Shown here in pieces: positions 1 through 9,431 of a stretch of DNA of 64,000 nucleotides. The translations under genes and the position numbers were made by a program. Position 1 is the stretch's first letter. The number at the start of each line of letters is the position of its first letter. The stretch is from CAZLPZ01 sp964607245 (GTDB taxonomy: Bacteria > Pseudomonadota > Alphaproteobacteria > Micavibrionales > Micavibrionaceae), in contig CAZSIB010000004.1 in NCBI GenBank assembly GCA_964607245.1, positions 56,116 through 120,115 on the forward strand. The letters run 5' to 3'. The notes beneath the pieces are model-generated. The model did no database searches. It had not been told where the DNA came from and saw nothing but the letters and a program-made list of their open reading frames with translations.

Positions 1-2
1 GT

Positions 3-1376
3 CGTGTCATGTTGGAACGGAGCGCACGTAACTTGATGACCGGATCAGCAATTGCGGCAGCCGGGGGTCTTATCAGCGTGGGGAATGAAGATATCAGTAC
101 CGGACTACGCAAACTGTCGTCGTTCTTTCTGGTGATTGCATCGGTACTTTTTTCTGGCGGTTTTATGTTGTTTTACGTGCTCCCCTTGTTGCCATTTGTA
201 TATTTCTTTTTTGCGGTGCTCTCGTGGGTCAAGGCAATTTTTGAAGGGTTAATTGGAGCCCCTCTGTGGGCCATGGCGCATGTGCGGATTGAGGGGAACG
301 GGTTCCCCAGTGGGGCCGCACGGTCGGGCTATCTCCTCCTCATGGAAATTTTCTTGCGGCCGATTGTGACCGTGTTTGCCCTGCTCGCGGCCATTGGTGT
401 GTATACGGGCGTTGTCTATTTCTTGAATGATACGCTCGAATTCGTCTTGATGATTATGGGGCGTAAAAATTTGGCCGATGTCGTGGGGGATGGGCAGGCA
501 ACGGGTGATATTCGGGGACTGATCGACGTATTTTTCTTTACAATCATGTATATTATGCTGGTGTATATGCTGGCCAATAGTTGTTTTCAAATCATCGATA
601 AAATTCCGAATGGCTTTATGCGTTGGTTTGGCCAAGGGGCGAAGAGCTTTGCCCAGATTACGTACGCCAAGGATAGCCCAGCCAAGACATTTACATCTAA
701 CGCTTATGTGGCGATTGCCGACCCGGCGCGGCGGATGATCGACAAGGTCGATGATCTGACCTATGACGTGACATCAGCGGTCACATCCGAGATGAATAAA
801 CAACAGGACGGCAAGATTGCCGAGATGGTCCAACGGACCTTTGGGAAAGACCGAAAAACCCAAATCGATGAAGCAATCCAAAAAGATTTTGGATCGTCGA
901 TTGAAACTGGATTAAAAGCGGGCGCAGCCGCAAAAGAAAAGAAAAAAGAAGTTAAACAATTGGAGCAGGAAGCCGCGGCGGCAAGCAACGATCCCGCCCT
1001 TCAGAATCAGCTTCTCGAAGAATTGAAGCAAGCCAAGGCGGATGCGAAGGAGCTTGAGATCGTTGCTCAAATGAACGATCCCGAGCTTTTACTCAAAGAA
1101 CTTGAAAAACCGGGAAGTTCGGGGCTGTCAAGCGATGTGATCGCGCGCGCCCGCTCTGAAGGCAGGTTTGCGGCTCTTGAGAAACTGATCGAAGGATCTG
1201 GGGGCAAGCCCGGCATATCGGATAAAGTCTGGTCCATGCAGCAAAGCAAACTAGAGGGGTCGGGATCTGGGTTTTATGCCGACCGTGCGGGGGTCAATAG
1301 CGGTGTTCGCAGTGCGATTGCCGGGGCGAAGGCCAAGACGCTTCAAAAATTAAAAGAGAAGGGGGAGATTGAATGA
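3..1376 (+). CDS. DotA/TraY-family type IVB secretion membrane protein, C-terminal part (5' end outside window)
   Basis: The frame is open to the left edge, and what is visible lines up with only the last ~45% of the two full-length paralogues that follow, so the N-terminus lies outside the window. Visible are a hydrophobic block with PFVYFFFAVLSWVKAIFEG, then GAPLWAMAHVRIEGNGFPSG, a membrane segment around LLMEIFLRPIVTVFALL and another around MYIMLVYMLANSCFQIID. These are the shared C-terminal membrane motifs of the DotA/TraY family, inner-membrane parts of Dot/Icm and IncI conjugation machines. After the last membrane segment comes a ~230-residue Lys/Glu/Ala-rich, probably helical tail (about residues 240-455) that the two paralogues lack. 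The stop overlaps the next start by ATGA, so the two are translationally coupled. Confidence 0.75.
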   Translation, partial: RVMLERSARNLMTGSAIAAAGGLISVGNEDISTGLRKLSSFFLVIASVLFSGGFMLFYVLPLLPFVYFFFAVLSWVKAIFEGLIGAPLWAMAHVRIEGNGFPSGAARSGYLLLMEIFLRPIVTVFALLAAIGVYTGVVYFLNDTLEFVLMIMGRKNLADVVGDGQATGDIRGLIDVFFFTIMYIMLVYMLANSCFQIIDKIPNGFMRWFGQGAKSFAQITYAKDSPAKTFTSNAYVAIADPARRMIDKVDDLTYDVTSAVTSEMNKQQDGKIAEMVQRTFGKDRKTQIDEAIQKDFGSSIETGLKAGAAAKEKKKEVKQLEQEAAAASNDPALQNQLLEELKQAKADAKELEIVAQMNDPELLLKELEKPGSSGLSSDVIARARSEGRFAALEKLIEGSGGKPGISDKVWSMQQSKLEGSGSGFYADRAGVNSGVRSAIAGAKAKTLQKLKEKGEIE

Positions 1377-4246
1377 TGATTACCCCATCTCGCGCGCTTG
1401 CTTATGCGACATTGCCGCGGATTTTGCCGCGCCTCAAAACTATCGGGTTTAATTTCTCGTTCGTTGCGGCGATGATGGCTGCGCTTTACGGGATGGTGCG
1501 GTTGTTGCCACGTGATCACGCGTTTTTGCAACCCCATACCTATGGCACCTATAGTGTGCGTCAGGTCTTGGTTGAGTCCGCGCGGTATATCCGTTTTGAC
1601 CGCGCACATCTGGATCAGGTAGTGATGTTCTTTATTCTGCTCGCCGGGTTTGTCCTGCTGGTGGTCCAGTTTGTTCTGCTTTTCATCTATTTGGTGATGG
1701 GCGTGGCCTATGCGAGTGGCGTCGGGATTTTTGGAACACCAGACCCCACCAATGATATCGCCATGGTCCTTTTGGACCGTGTGTTTGGGTTGCCGGGGCT
1801 TTTTAATTCGTGCATTTCAACGACGACTGTTTGTGATCCGACCAGTACGTATATTACCCCCTATGAACCTACGGAATTCCCCGAACCCCGCCACCGGGCC
1901 CTTCACGCATTTTTTGGATTTTTCAGTGTTGGTCTTGGTATGGTCGGCATTGCAATCATTGTTTATTATATGATTGCTGTTGCCCTGGAAAGTGCACAAA
2001 CAGGGGTCCCGTTTGGGAACCGGTTTGCGAGTGTCTATGCCCCCATACGGTTGTGTCTGGCGGTCTTGTTGTTAGTACCTTTGCCGACACCGATGGATGC
2101 AACAGGTGTTGCGGGATATAACACCGCGCAATATCTGGTCCTGTACCTTGCCAAAATAGGGTCGAATTTTGGCACGAATGGATGGCATCTTTTTAACAAT
2201 GCGCTGAGCACCGGCGGTATCGGCGCGCCAGCCAAAAGCGGGTTTGGATTATTGAACCCGGGTGCGCCCGACGCGCCAACAAATACAAATACGGGGGGTA
2301 ATTCTGGAGCAAGCGCTCCACCCAAAGGGCCCGGCGCAGCCCTGGTTGCGCAACCAAGTGCACCTGTGATTGACCCCCTTCTTCAGTTTATGTTTATCGC
2401 GCACGCCTGTCGCGCCATGTATATTTTATCGGACGGGGCACAAATGACCGTCCCCGATGCGAACGGCAAGGCCATGTTGCGCGAGGTCAAACCCTATATT
2501 GTGACATCCGACGGGTTTAGTGAAATCAAGGCAGCGACAACCTATGAAACCGCGTTGAAAACAGCCAAAAACAGCAATATCCGTGTGCGTTTTGGGGTCG
2601 AGGATTCGGATAAAGGCACCATCATGCCCGTTTGCGGCGAACTGATGATGCGGGTGGGCGATGTGCAAAGTCCGGGGTCACAATATATTCTGAACGCGTA
2701 TTTCGGCTTGATTGCGAATATGTGGGAAAACAGCGCACTGAAAGATTTCGGCGACCGGATAGCGGCCATGTATTTGCCGAACGCGGGATACCCTTGTGCG
2801 ATTGATGTTCCTTATGTTCAAGAATGGGGTGAAGATGCCGAAAGCTGCGGGTCAGGTAAAGCGTCGGCTTGGATGCCTAAATCAGATTACTATAATAAGG
2901 TTCGCGATACCTATCAGGCAACGATTTTGGCGACGATTACAACCGGTCGTGAAAAACAGATTGAGGTTGTGAATGCCCGTGTCGATAATAAAATCCTGAA
3001 CCGTGGGTGGGCGGGGGCGGGCATCTGGTATAACCGTCTAGCGGGGACTAATGGGACCTTGTTTGATGCGTCGAAATCGTTACCGACCATTGTACGCATG
3101 CCCGAAATCATGGAATCCGTGATGAAACAGCGGAAATCCGCTACAAATCAAGGCGATGCTCGCACGCGGTTCTTGCCAACAGGATCAGACGGCAATGAGA
3201 TCACCGGAAGTAACTATTCCGTCGCGTATGGCTTGAACGCGGTCTATATGTATTTCCAAGGAGATGGTATCGCGCGCGCGGATATTTCGACCAAGAATAT
3301 TAATCCTATTTTTGATCTGATGAATCGTTTGTTTGGAACGGGTCCTTTGTTTGAAATGCGCAAATCTCAGGATGTTAATCCTTTGGTTCAGATGATTGCG
3401 ATGGGAAAATCGATTTTAGACGCAGCTTTCTTTAATATTCTGGTGGGCGGCGGGATTGAATTTGCAGGCGGGATCTTGCAACAACTGGGCGGTTGGCAAA
3501 GTAATCTGGGCGCAGGGCTTAACACCCTAGGGGACGCGTGGTTTTCGGTTGCGATGATTGGGCTCAGTATTGGGATTACGCTCTACTATGTGATCCCATT
3601 TTTGCCTTTTATTTATTTCTTTTTCTCAGTCATTAAATGGCTGCAAAGTATTTTTGAGGCCATGGTGGGCGTGCCACTGTGGGCGCTTGCGCATTTGCGT
3701 ATCGATGAGGACGGGATTCCGACCGAAGCGGCTGAAGGCGGATATTTTCTTTTGCTCGAGATCGTCCTGCGCCCGATTTTAACGGTTATCGGGATGATCG
3801 CTTCCTTTGTTATTTTTACGGGGATGGTTTACAGCCTTAATGATATTTTTAATCTGCTCATGGTGAATCTTGCGGGGTATGATCCGCCCTCAACCGGGTC
3901 GATGGATTTGGACATGAGTATCAAGCGTGGGACCATTGATCAGTTCTTTTATACGGTCATGTATGCCGTGCTTGTGTATATCTTTGCCGTGTCGTCGTTT
4001 AAGTTGATCGATATGATTCCGGCGAATATTCTGCGCTGGATTGGATCAAGTGCGAAGAATATTATTGACGAAACGGGCGATCCGGCGGCGGATCTCATTA
4101 AATCAACCTATATCGGTGCCTTTGGTATGCCATTGGTCCAGCAGGGCGGAATGCTCGGTGATGCGGTCAAGGGGGTACGTCAAGCGATTGAAGGGGCCGG
4201 GGCGGCGGCCGGGCAAAGCATTCAAAGCACACTCAAAAAAGACTAA
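1373..4246 (+). CDS. DotA/TraY-family type IVB secretion protein
   Basis: A 957-residue integral membrane protein. N-terminal membrane segments lie near residues 27-45, 83-115, 180-205 and 222-240; a large, probably periplasmic, middle region spans about 240-700; C-terminal membrane segments lie near 723-755, 789-815 and 859-882. Shared with the next gene are LDRVFGLPGLF followed by SCI, SAQTGVPFGNRF, RGWAGAGIWYNR (about 543-554) and GVPLWALAHLRI (about 765). DotA/TraY proteins are inner-membrane components of type IVB secretion or conjugation. It starts at the ATG of an ATGA overlap with the upstream paralogue. Family call is by motif and topology; the particular role (DotA, TraY or a divergent copy) is inferred. 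Confidence 0.8.
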   Translation: MMITPSRALAYATLPRILPRLKTIGFNFSFVAAMMAALYGMVRLLPRDHAFLQPHTYGTYSVRQVLVESARYIRFDRAHLDQVVMFFILLAGFVLLVVQFVLLFIYLVMGVAYASGVGIFGTPDPTNDIAMVLLDRVFGLPGLFNSCISTTTVCDPTSTYITPYEPTEFPEPRHRALHAFFGFFSVGLGMVGIAIIVYYMIAVALESAQTGVPFGNRFASVYAPIRLCLAVLLLVPLPTPMDATGVAGYNTAQYLVLYLAKIGSNFGTNGWHLFNNALSTGGIGAPAKSGFGLLNPGAPDAPTNTNTGGNSGASAPPKGPGAALVAQPSAPVIDPLLQFMFIAHACRAMYILSDGAQMTVPDANGKAMLREVKPYIVTSDGFSEIKAATTYETALKTAKNSNIRVRFGVEDSDKGTIMPVCGELMMRVGDVQSPGSQYILNAYFGLIANMWENSALKDFGDRIAAMYLPNAGYPCAIDVPYVQEWGEDAESCGSGKASAWMPKSDYYNKVRDTYQATILATITTGREKQIEVVNARVDNKILNRGWAGAGIWYNRLAGTNGTLFDASKSLPTIVRMPEIMESVMKQRKSATNQGDARTRFLPTGSDGNEITGSNYSVAYGLNAVYMYFQGDGIARADISTKNINPIFDLMNRLFGTGPLFEMRKSQDVNPLVQMIAMGKSILDAAFFNILVGGGIEFAGGILQQLGGWQSNLGAGLNTLGDAWFSVAMIGLSIGITLYYVIPFLPFIYFFFSVIKWLQSIFEAMVGVPLWALAHLRIDEDGIPTEAAEGGYFLLLEIVLRPILTVIGMIASFVIFTGMVYSLNDIFNLLMVNLAGYDPPSTGSMDLDMSIKRGTIDQFFYTVMYAVLVYIFAVSSFKLIDMIPANILRWIGSSAKNIIDETGDPAADLIKSTYIGAFGMPLVQQGGMLGDAVKGVRQAIEGAGAAAGQSIQSTLKKD

Positions 4247-4313
4247 GGCACGACATTTTGGATAATTTTATGGTACAATAGCGGGAAACGGGCATTAAAA
4301 GGGTAACAGACAC

Positions 4314-7300
4314 ATGACCATACGTTCGATCACAATGGGTGACGTGGTGCGGTATACGACCTTGCCGGGGATTGTCCCGCGGGTACGCGACCTGATCAGC
4401 ACGGGATTTGGCTCTTTTGCGCTTTTTATTGCCCTTGTGTACCGGGCGGTACGTTTATTGCCAGATGGCCATCCTTATTTGAACCCGGCGAATTTGGGTC
4501 GCTTTGGCGTGACATCCGTGGTGGTGGAGGCCTGGAAACATATTCGTTTTAATCGTCGTCACTTAGGCCAAAACAATATTGATCAATTCATTGTTTTTGC
4601 GGTGATTTTGGGGGCGATTGCTCTGTTGGCGGTTCAGTTCTTTACCCTGGCGCTCGCAATTTTGATGCCGAGTGCGATGGCGTTTTCATTTTCGGGCGGA
4701 GCCAGTTTTTCAAACCCCCTGGCTATGTTTGATACGCCGGCCGAGTTGCCAGGTGTCACGCTGGGATCTGGTCAAAAACAAAATTTTTATGATTTGTCAT
4801 TCATGTTTTTGGACCGTGTCTTCGGCGTTCCCGGCATGTTCGGATCCTGTATTGCGGACGGTCAGGCGGATTCGTGCAAACCGACTGGCAGTATGTATGG
4901 CGCAAGTTCGACCGATGTGTCGGTGAATGACCCCGGGACATTCCCTTGGCCGTACCACCATGCGCTCCACGGTATTTTTCAATTTTACAGTGTCGGATTA
5001 CTGGTCGTCGCGATCTTTCTTTTGATCTATTTCACGATTGTTGTTGTGGCGGAAACGGCCCAGACGGGGACACCCTTTGGGAAACGGTTTAATACACTCT
5101 GGGCGCCCCTTCGTCTTGTCATGGCGGCGGGCTTACTCATCCCCATCAGTAGCGGCTTTAACGCCGGGCAGTATGTCGTTTTTTATGCCGCGAAATACGG
5201 CGCAAACTTTGCGACAAACGGATGGATCGGGTTTAATCAGGTTTTAATGAGTAAAAGCAGCACGATGCTGGGGAACACGCAGAATTTGATTGCGCGCCCC
5301 AATATCGCGGATGCCGGGGAACTCATCAAATTCATGACACTCATGCAGACCTGCCGCGTGATTGAAGATAATCACTTGCAACCGCGGACAGCGCTCGCCA
5401 AGGCGGTAAACCCGACCAAGTACGAAAAACCAAACCCGATTGAGGCGTGGCTGGTCCGGCCGCGTGGCGAGAGCGGAAATTCGGATACTGCGCTTAAGCT
5501 GACCAACACCATGACCTATGATGAGGCGGTAAAATGGTCGCTGTATAGTGACGTTGTCATTCGCTTTGGGATTCAAAACAAGGATGAATTCAAAGATCAA
5601 AAAGGGAATATCCGCCCCTTTTGTGGTGAGCTTGTGATCCCTACGGTTATGTTTCCTGGAATGAAGGACAGCGGGTCAAGTAGCAGCGGTGGAAACAGTG
5701 GGGGTAACGGGGGATCTTCCGGATCGAACAGCAGTACATCGACTTATTACCAAGAAGGCGCAACGATCATTATGCGCAGCTATTGGAAATTTATGCAGGA
5801 ACTTATTTTTAAATTTAAAGATTCAGAAAAATATGAAGTTAAAATAGAAACAGGTGGTGGGAGCAATAGTAACGGTGGAAGTAACGGCGGCAGCAATGGT
5901 GGAAATGGTGGCACAACGGCCTCCAAGGATCATCCGTGGAATGTGTATCAAAAAATCGGAAAGGTTTATTACGAGAATTATTTCACGCTCGATGACCCAA
6001 TGCCAACGCCGGACGCCACCTTGTGGCTGGATATGGTGGTCTATACGAACGGCTTGCTAGAAGAAATTTTGACAAAAGCGCAAGAAAAAGAGGCAAGCAA
6101 CGCGAGTAAGCCCTATAGCATCAATGCCGATTTACTGGTCCGTGGTTGGGCGGGGGCGGGCATCTGGTACAACCGCATTGCCGAAGTGAACGGCGGCTTT
6201 ACGTCGGCCGCGTGGAATTTGCCGCGCGTCAGCATGTATCCGGAAACGATGGAGCGGGTGGCTACGCGCAAGCAAGAAACCCAGGTGAACACATCACCTG
6301 CTGAAATTTTCAGCCCCTATGTCCAAAGCGATAAAATTGCGATTCCCTTTGAACGCGGGGCGGATGAGGGCCGAGCCGCCGATGTCTATTGGCAAATTAC
6401 CGAATGGTGGCAACAAGACGGAAATGGGTTTACGGTATCGAGCCGGTCAGCCAAAAGTGGAAACGTTATTCTCGATATCATCAACTTTCTGTTCGGGACA
6501 AGCGGCCTGTTTTCGCTTCGGGAAAATTCGAATGTGCATCCCCTGGCGCAACTTTCAACCCTTGGAAAATCGCTCGTGGAACGATCGGTGACGCTTCTGG
6601 GGATTGGTGTTGCCGGAACGGCGGCGCAACCCTGGATCCCGCGGGAACTAAGCGGAATTCGGTCGGCCTTGGGCGTGGTCTCGGGCTTTGCCTTTACCAT
6701 CCTCTCGATTGGGGCCTCGGCTGGATTTGTCCTTTATTATATCATCCCGTTTTTGCCGTTTATTTATTTCTTCTTTGCGGTCGCGGGGTGGGTCAAGGCG
6801 ATTTTTGAGGCCATGGTCGGCGTGCCGCTTTGGGCTCTTGCGCATATCCGCATTGATGGCGCGGGCTTGCCTGGTGACGCCGCGATGAACGGATATTATT
6901 TAATTCTTGAAATCATGTTGCGACCGATTTTGATTGTCTTTGGGTTGATTGCCAGCGTCACGATTTATGCGGCCTCGGTTCAGGTGTTAAACGATATCTT
7001 TAACCTGGCTGTCTCGAACGTGAGCGGCATTAACCTTGATGACGCGCACGCGATGCAAGGGTTTACGATGGATAACCTCCGCGGGTCGATTGATACGTTC
7101 TTTTATACAATCGTCTATGTCATCTTGGTCTATATGCTGGGGATGTCGTCGTTCAAATTGATCGACCTGATCCCGGGGTCGCTCTTGCGGTGGATGGGAT
7201 CGGGGGCCTCACCGTTCCAAGATTCGGGCGAGGGGGCAGCGAGCCAATTGGTGGGCTATGGCACGATGGGCGGACAGATGATCTTTGGTCAATTGGCGGG

Positions 7301-7367
7301 CGCCGCGCGTCAAGGGGCCCAGGGCTTGAGCGAAACAGCAAAGGCTGTCGCCGAAGCAAAACGGTAA
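4314..7367 (+). CDS. DotA/TraY-family type IVB secretion protein with Gly/Ser/Asn linkers
   Basis: A 1017-residue paralogue of the gene before it, with the same order of motifs: MFLDRVFGVPGMFGSCI, AETAQTGTPFGKRF, RGWAGAGIWYNR (about residue 610) and GVPLWALAHIRIDG (about 840). Membrane segments occur in the N-terminal ~250 and C-terminal ~260 residues, with a soluble middle. It differs by two low-complexity Gly/Ser/Asn stretches in the middle region, roughly residues 448-480 and 513-540, which look like flexible linkers around an inserted segment. It lies 67 nt after the previous stop. No other Dot/Icm genes are visible downstream, so the rest of the machine must be upstream of the window or elsewhere. 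Confidence 0.8.
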   Translation: MTIRSITMGDVVRYTTLPGIVPRVRDLISTGFGSFALFIALVYRAVRLLPDGHPYLNPANLGRFGVTSVVVEAWKHIRFNRRHLGQNNIDQFIVFAVILGAIALLAVQFFTLALAILMPSAMAFSFSGGASFSNPLAMFDTPAELPGVTLGSGQKQNFYDLSFMFLDRVFGVPGMFGSCIADGQADSCKPTGSMYGASSTDVSVNDPGTFPWPYHHALHGIFQFYSVGLLVVAIFLLIYFTIVVVAETAQTGTPFGKRFNTLWAPLRLVMAAGLLIPISSGFNAGQYVVFYAAKYGANFATNGWIGFNQVLMSKSSTMLGNTQNLIARPNIADAGELIKFMTLMQTCRVIEDNHLQPRTALAKAVNPTKYEKPNPIEAWLVRPRGESGNSDTALKLTNTMTYDEAVKWSLYSDVVIRFGIQNKDEFKDQKGNIRPFCGELVIPTVMFPGMKDSGSSSSGGNSGGNGGSSGSNSSTSTYYQEGATIIMRSYWKFMQELIFKFKDSEKYEVKIETGGGSNSNGGSNGGSNGGNGGTTASKDHPWNVYQKIGKVYYENYFTLDDPMPTPDATLWLDMVVYTNGLLEEILTKAQEKEASNASKPYSINADLLVRGWAGAGIWYNRIAEVNGGFTSAAWNLPRVSMYPETMERVATRKQETQVNTSPAEIFSPYVQSDKIAIPFERGADEGRAADVYWQITEWWQQDGNGFTVSSRSAKSGNVILDIINFLFGTSGLFSLRENSNVHPLAQLSTLGKSLVERSVTLLGIGVAGTAAQPWIPRELSGIRSALGVVSGFAFTILSIGASAGFVLYYIIPFLPFIYFFFAVAGWVKAIFEAMVGVPLWALAHIRIDGAGLPGDAAMNGYYLILEIMLRPILIVFGLIASVTIYAASVQVLNDIFNLAVSNVSGINLDDAHAMQGFTMDNLRGSIDTFFYTIVYVILVYMLGMSSFKLIDLIPGSLLRWMGSGASPFQDSGEGAASQLVGYGTMGGQMIFGQLAGAARQGAQGLSETAKAVAEAKR

Positions 7368-7413
7368 AGGTTTTTGCGAACCCCCCTTGGCGCAGCGCTT
7401 TGAAATCATTAAA

Positions 7414-8373
7414 ATGGCCCGCATGTTGCGGGTTATTTTATTTTTTCTTGTTGTCGTCTTCTTTCCCGGGATGGCGGTGTGGGCCGAAGAAACCCATGCG
7501 CCCCGGACACTCATTTTTACGTCCGATGAAGATGAAAAGATTATTTATCAAAACAGCCCTGCCGCGCGGGCCGCATCTGGCACTGCCGCGCCGTCCCCGA
7601 CGACAGATCAAGAATCCGCGGGAGAGGAAGGCGCCCCCGAAAACGGATTAAAACGGTTGGTCATTACACCGGACGCGGGAAAGACCAACACTAAAAAGGA
7701 CGATGAGGAAACATCCTCTTCAAAAGAAAGCCCAGCGCCTCCAAAACAAGACGACAAAAAGGAACCAACCCCGCCTGTCGCCTTGACACCGCGGGGTAAA
7801 CTCAAACCCTGGCCGGAACTTCAGGGGCTTTATGCGGTCGCCGGAACGCCGGAGCAAATTAAACGAGGCTTGGCGCCGTTCGAAGGGCATGAGGGCCGCA
7901 TTCCACCCCAAGGTTTGGTGTATATGGCGGGTCTTTATGAATCGATGGGGGATATGAAACAAGCGGCGCTTTATTACTACGGCGCGCAGTTGCGCGCGCG
8001 GTTTGATGCCAAACGCTTTGGACCAAAAGGAGAAAACGCCCGTCGCCAGGTCGCACGCCTGGCCGAGATGTTAAATCCACGGATTGGCCCGTGGGTGGCC
8101 GCGTCATCTTCCAGGCTTCTTGATACGCTTGCCTCTGTGCGGGCCTGGGACCGTGAAACGCCTTATGATTATCATCCGGGATTTGGCGTGGCGGCTGCCG
8201 ATTTGGCGCCGCGTCCTGATGATTTAACGCGCAACGACCGCGCGGAACCAGAAGACGTAGGCCCGGAAATCCCCGGCGAAAGCGAATGGCCGGATCTTTT
8301 AGATGCCGTCCGCGCCGATTTTTTCCGCGAAACAGGAAAACTCGCAACTGCCCTTCAGAAAATGGGGAAATAA
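7414..8373 (+). CDS. Exported protein with TPR-like central region, linked to DotA/TraY genes
   Basis: A 319-residue protein with a clear signal peptide (MARMLRVILFFLVVVFFPG, then AVWA). I choose the ATG at 7414; a TTG at 7387 in frame is less likely because it would put a charged stretch before the signal. Residues ~40-140 are rich in Pro, Glu, Lys and Ser, probably disordered. Residues ~145-235 contain helical repeats (GLVYMAGLYESMGDMKQAA, then YYYGAQLRARFDA) resembling TPR/Sel1-type helices. It follows the last DotA/TraY gene by 46 nt on the same strand, so it is probably cotranscribed and may be a periplasmic part of the secretion apparatus. That role is inference; I recognise no named family. 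Confidence 0.6.
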   Translation: MARMLRVILFFLVVVFFPGMAVWAEETHAPRTLIFTSDEDEKIIYQNSPAARAASGTAAPSPTTDQESAGEEGAPENGLKRLVITPDAGKTNTKKDDEETSSSKESPAPPKQDDKKEPTPPVALTPRGKLKPWPELQGLYAVAGTPEQIKRGLAPFEGHEGRIPPQGLVYMAGLYESMGDMKQAALYYYGAQLRARFDAKRFGPKGENARRQVARLAEMLNPRIGPWVAASSSRLLDTLASVRAWDRETPYDYHPGFGVAAADLAPRPDDLTRNDRAEPEDVGPEIPGESEWPDLLDAVRADFFRETGKLATALQKMGK

Positions 8374-8414
8374 TCTGCCTCGGTCCTGTGACACGCCTGT
8401 TTTGTCGCTATTCA

Positions 8415-8443
8415 TTGGACTTTTCACCCAAAACGCCCTAGGT
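8415..8443 (+). promoter_or_regulatory. Candidate sigma-70 promoter of htpX
   Basis: TTGGAC at 8415-8420 and CTAGGT at 8438-8443 are 17 nt apart, about 45 nt before the htpX start. A strong ribosome-binding site, AAAGGAGG, precedes the start codon. Confidence 0.45.
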
Positions 8444-8486
8444 TCACAGGGATAGACCCCGTCAACGGGAAAGGAGGCAAAAGCAC

Positions 8487-9428
8487 ATGACCGCAACAAC
8501 AAAAACCTATGTCTTGATGGCGGGATTGACCGCGCTTTTTGGCGTGATTGGAGCGATGATTGCCGGCACGAACGGGATGATGGTGGCCCTCGCCTTTGCG
8601 GCCGCGACGAATATTTTCTCATACTGGAATGCCGACAAGATCGTTTTGCGCCTGTACAAGGCGCGGCAGATAGATGCCGTAACCGCGCCCGATTATTACC
8701 GGGTCGTTCAAAATTTGGCAACGCGCGCACATCTTCCGATGCCCAAATTTTATATCATTGATCAAGATCAACCGAACGCCTTTGCGACCGGCCGTAACCC
8801 ACAAAATGCGGCGGTGGCCGCCACATCAGGGTTGATCAACCGGCTGACCTTGGATGAACTGGGCGGGGTCATGGCGCATGAACTGGCCCATGTGAAAAAT
8901 CGCGATACGCTCACCATGACGGTTGCGGCGACCATGGCCGGGGCGATTTCTGCGCTTGCGAATTTTGCCCGGTTCTTTGGGCATCGCGGCGGGAACGGGA
9001 ACACCACGCGCGGGGCAAGCCCGCTGGTGATCATGCTTTTCAGTCTACTCGCTCCCCTTGCGGCGATGCTGGTCCAAATGGCGATCAGCCGGACGCGTGA
9101 ATATGAAGCCGACCGCATCGGGGCCGAAATTTGTGGGAACCCGGCGGCGCTTGCCCGCGCACTTGAAAAAATTGCGGGGGGTACCCAAGCCACGCGCAAT
9201 ATCGCGGCGGAAACGCACCCCGCCACCGCGCACATGTTTATTATCAATCCATTACACAGGGGCATGCTTCAAAATTTATTTACAACCCATCCGCGGACGG
9301 AAGAACGCATCCGGCGCTTGATGGACATGGCGGTTCTGACCGACGCGGAAAGGGCCGACCCTTTTGCTGCCCCCGGATTTGACACTTTCTCGCAAGGCCC
9401 CAAGAATCCTTGGGACCGGGCCGCGTAA
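8487..9428 (+). CDS. htpX: Membrane zinc metalloprotease HtpX
   Basis: A 313-residue M48-family protease that degrades misfolded inner-membrane proteins, with its active site facing the cytoplasm. Two N-terminal membrane segments (about residues 7-45) precede the HELAH zinc motif at 131-135. The third zinc ligand is in TREYEADR near residue 205, after two further hydrophobic stretches (about 142-160 and 178-200). Length and motif order are typical. An unusually good ribosome-binding site (AAAGGAGG) fixes the start. It probably begins a transcription unit with rsmB and bcp. Confidence 0.93.
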   Translation: MTATTKTYVLMAGLTALFGVIGAMIAGTNGMMVALAFAAATNIFSYWNADKIVLRLYKARQIDAVTAPDYYRVVQNLATRAHLPMPKFYIIDQDQPNAFATGRNPQNAAVAATSGLINRLTLDELGGVMAHELAHVKNRDTLTMTVAATMAGAISALANFARFFGHRGGNGNTTRGASPLVIMLFSLLAPLAAMLVQMAISRTREYEADRIGAEICGNPAALARALEKIAGGTQATRNIAAETHPATAHMFIINPLHRGMLQNLFTTHPRTEERIRRLMDMAVLTDAERADPFAAPGFDTFSQGPKNPWDRAA

Positions 9429-9431
9429 CCC

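Noticed and set aside
9..1376. Treating the ATG at 9 as a true start
   Set aside because: The frame is open upstream, and the protein aligns only with the C-terminal half of the two paralogues that follow.
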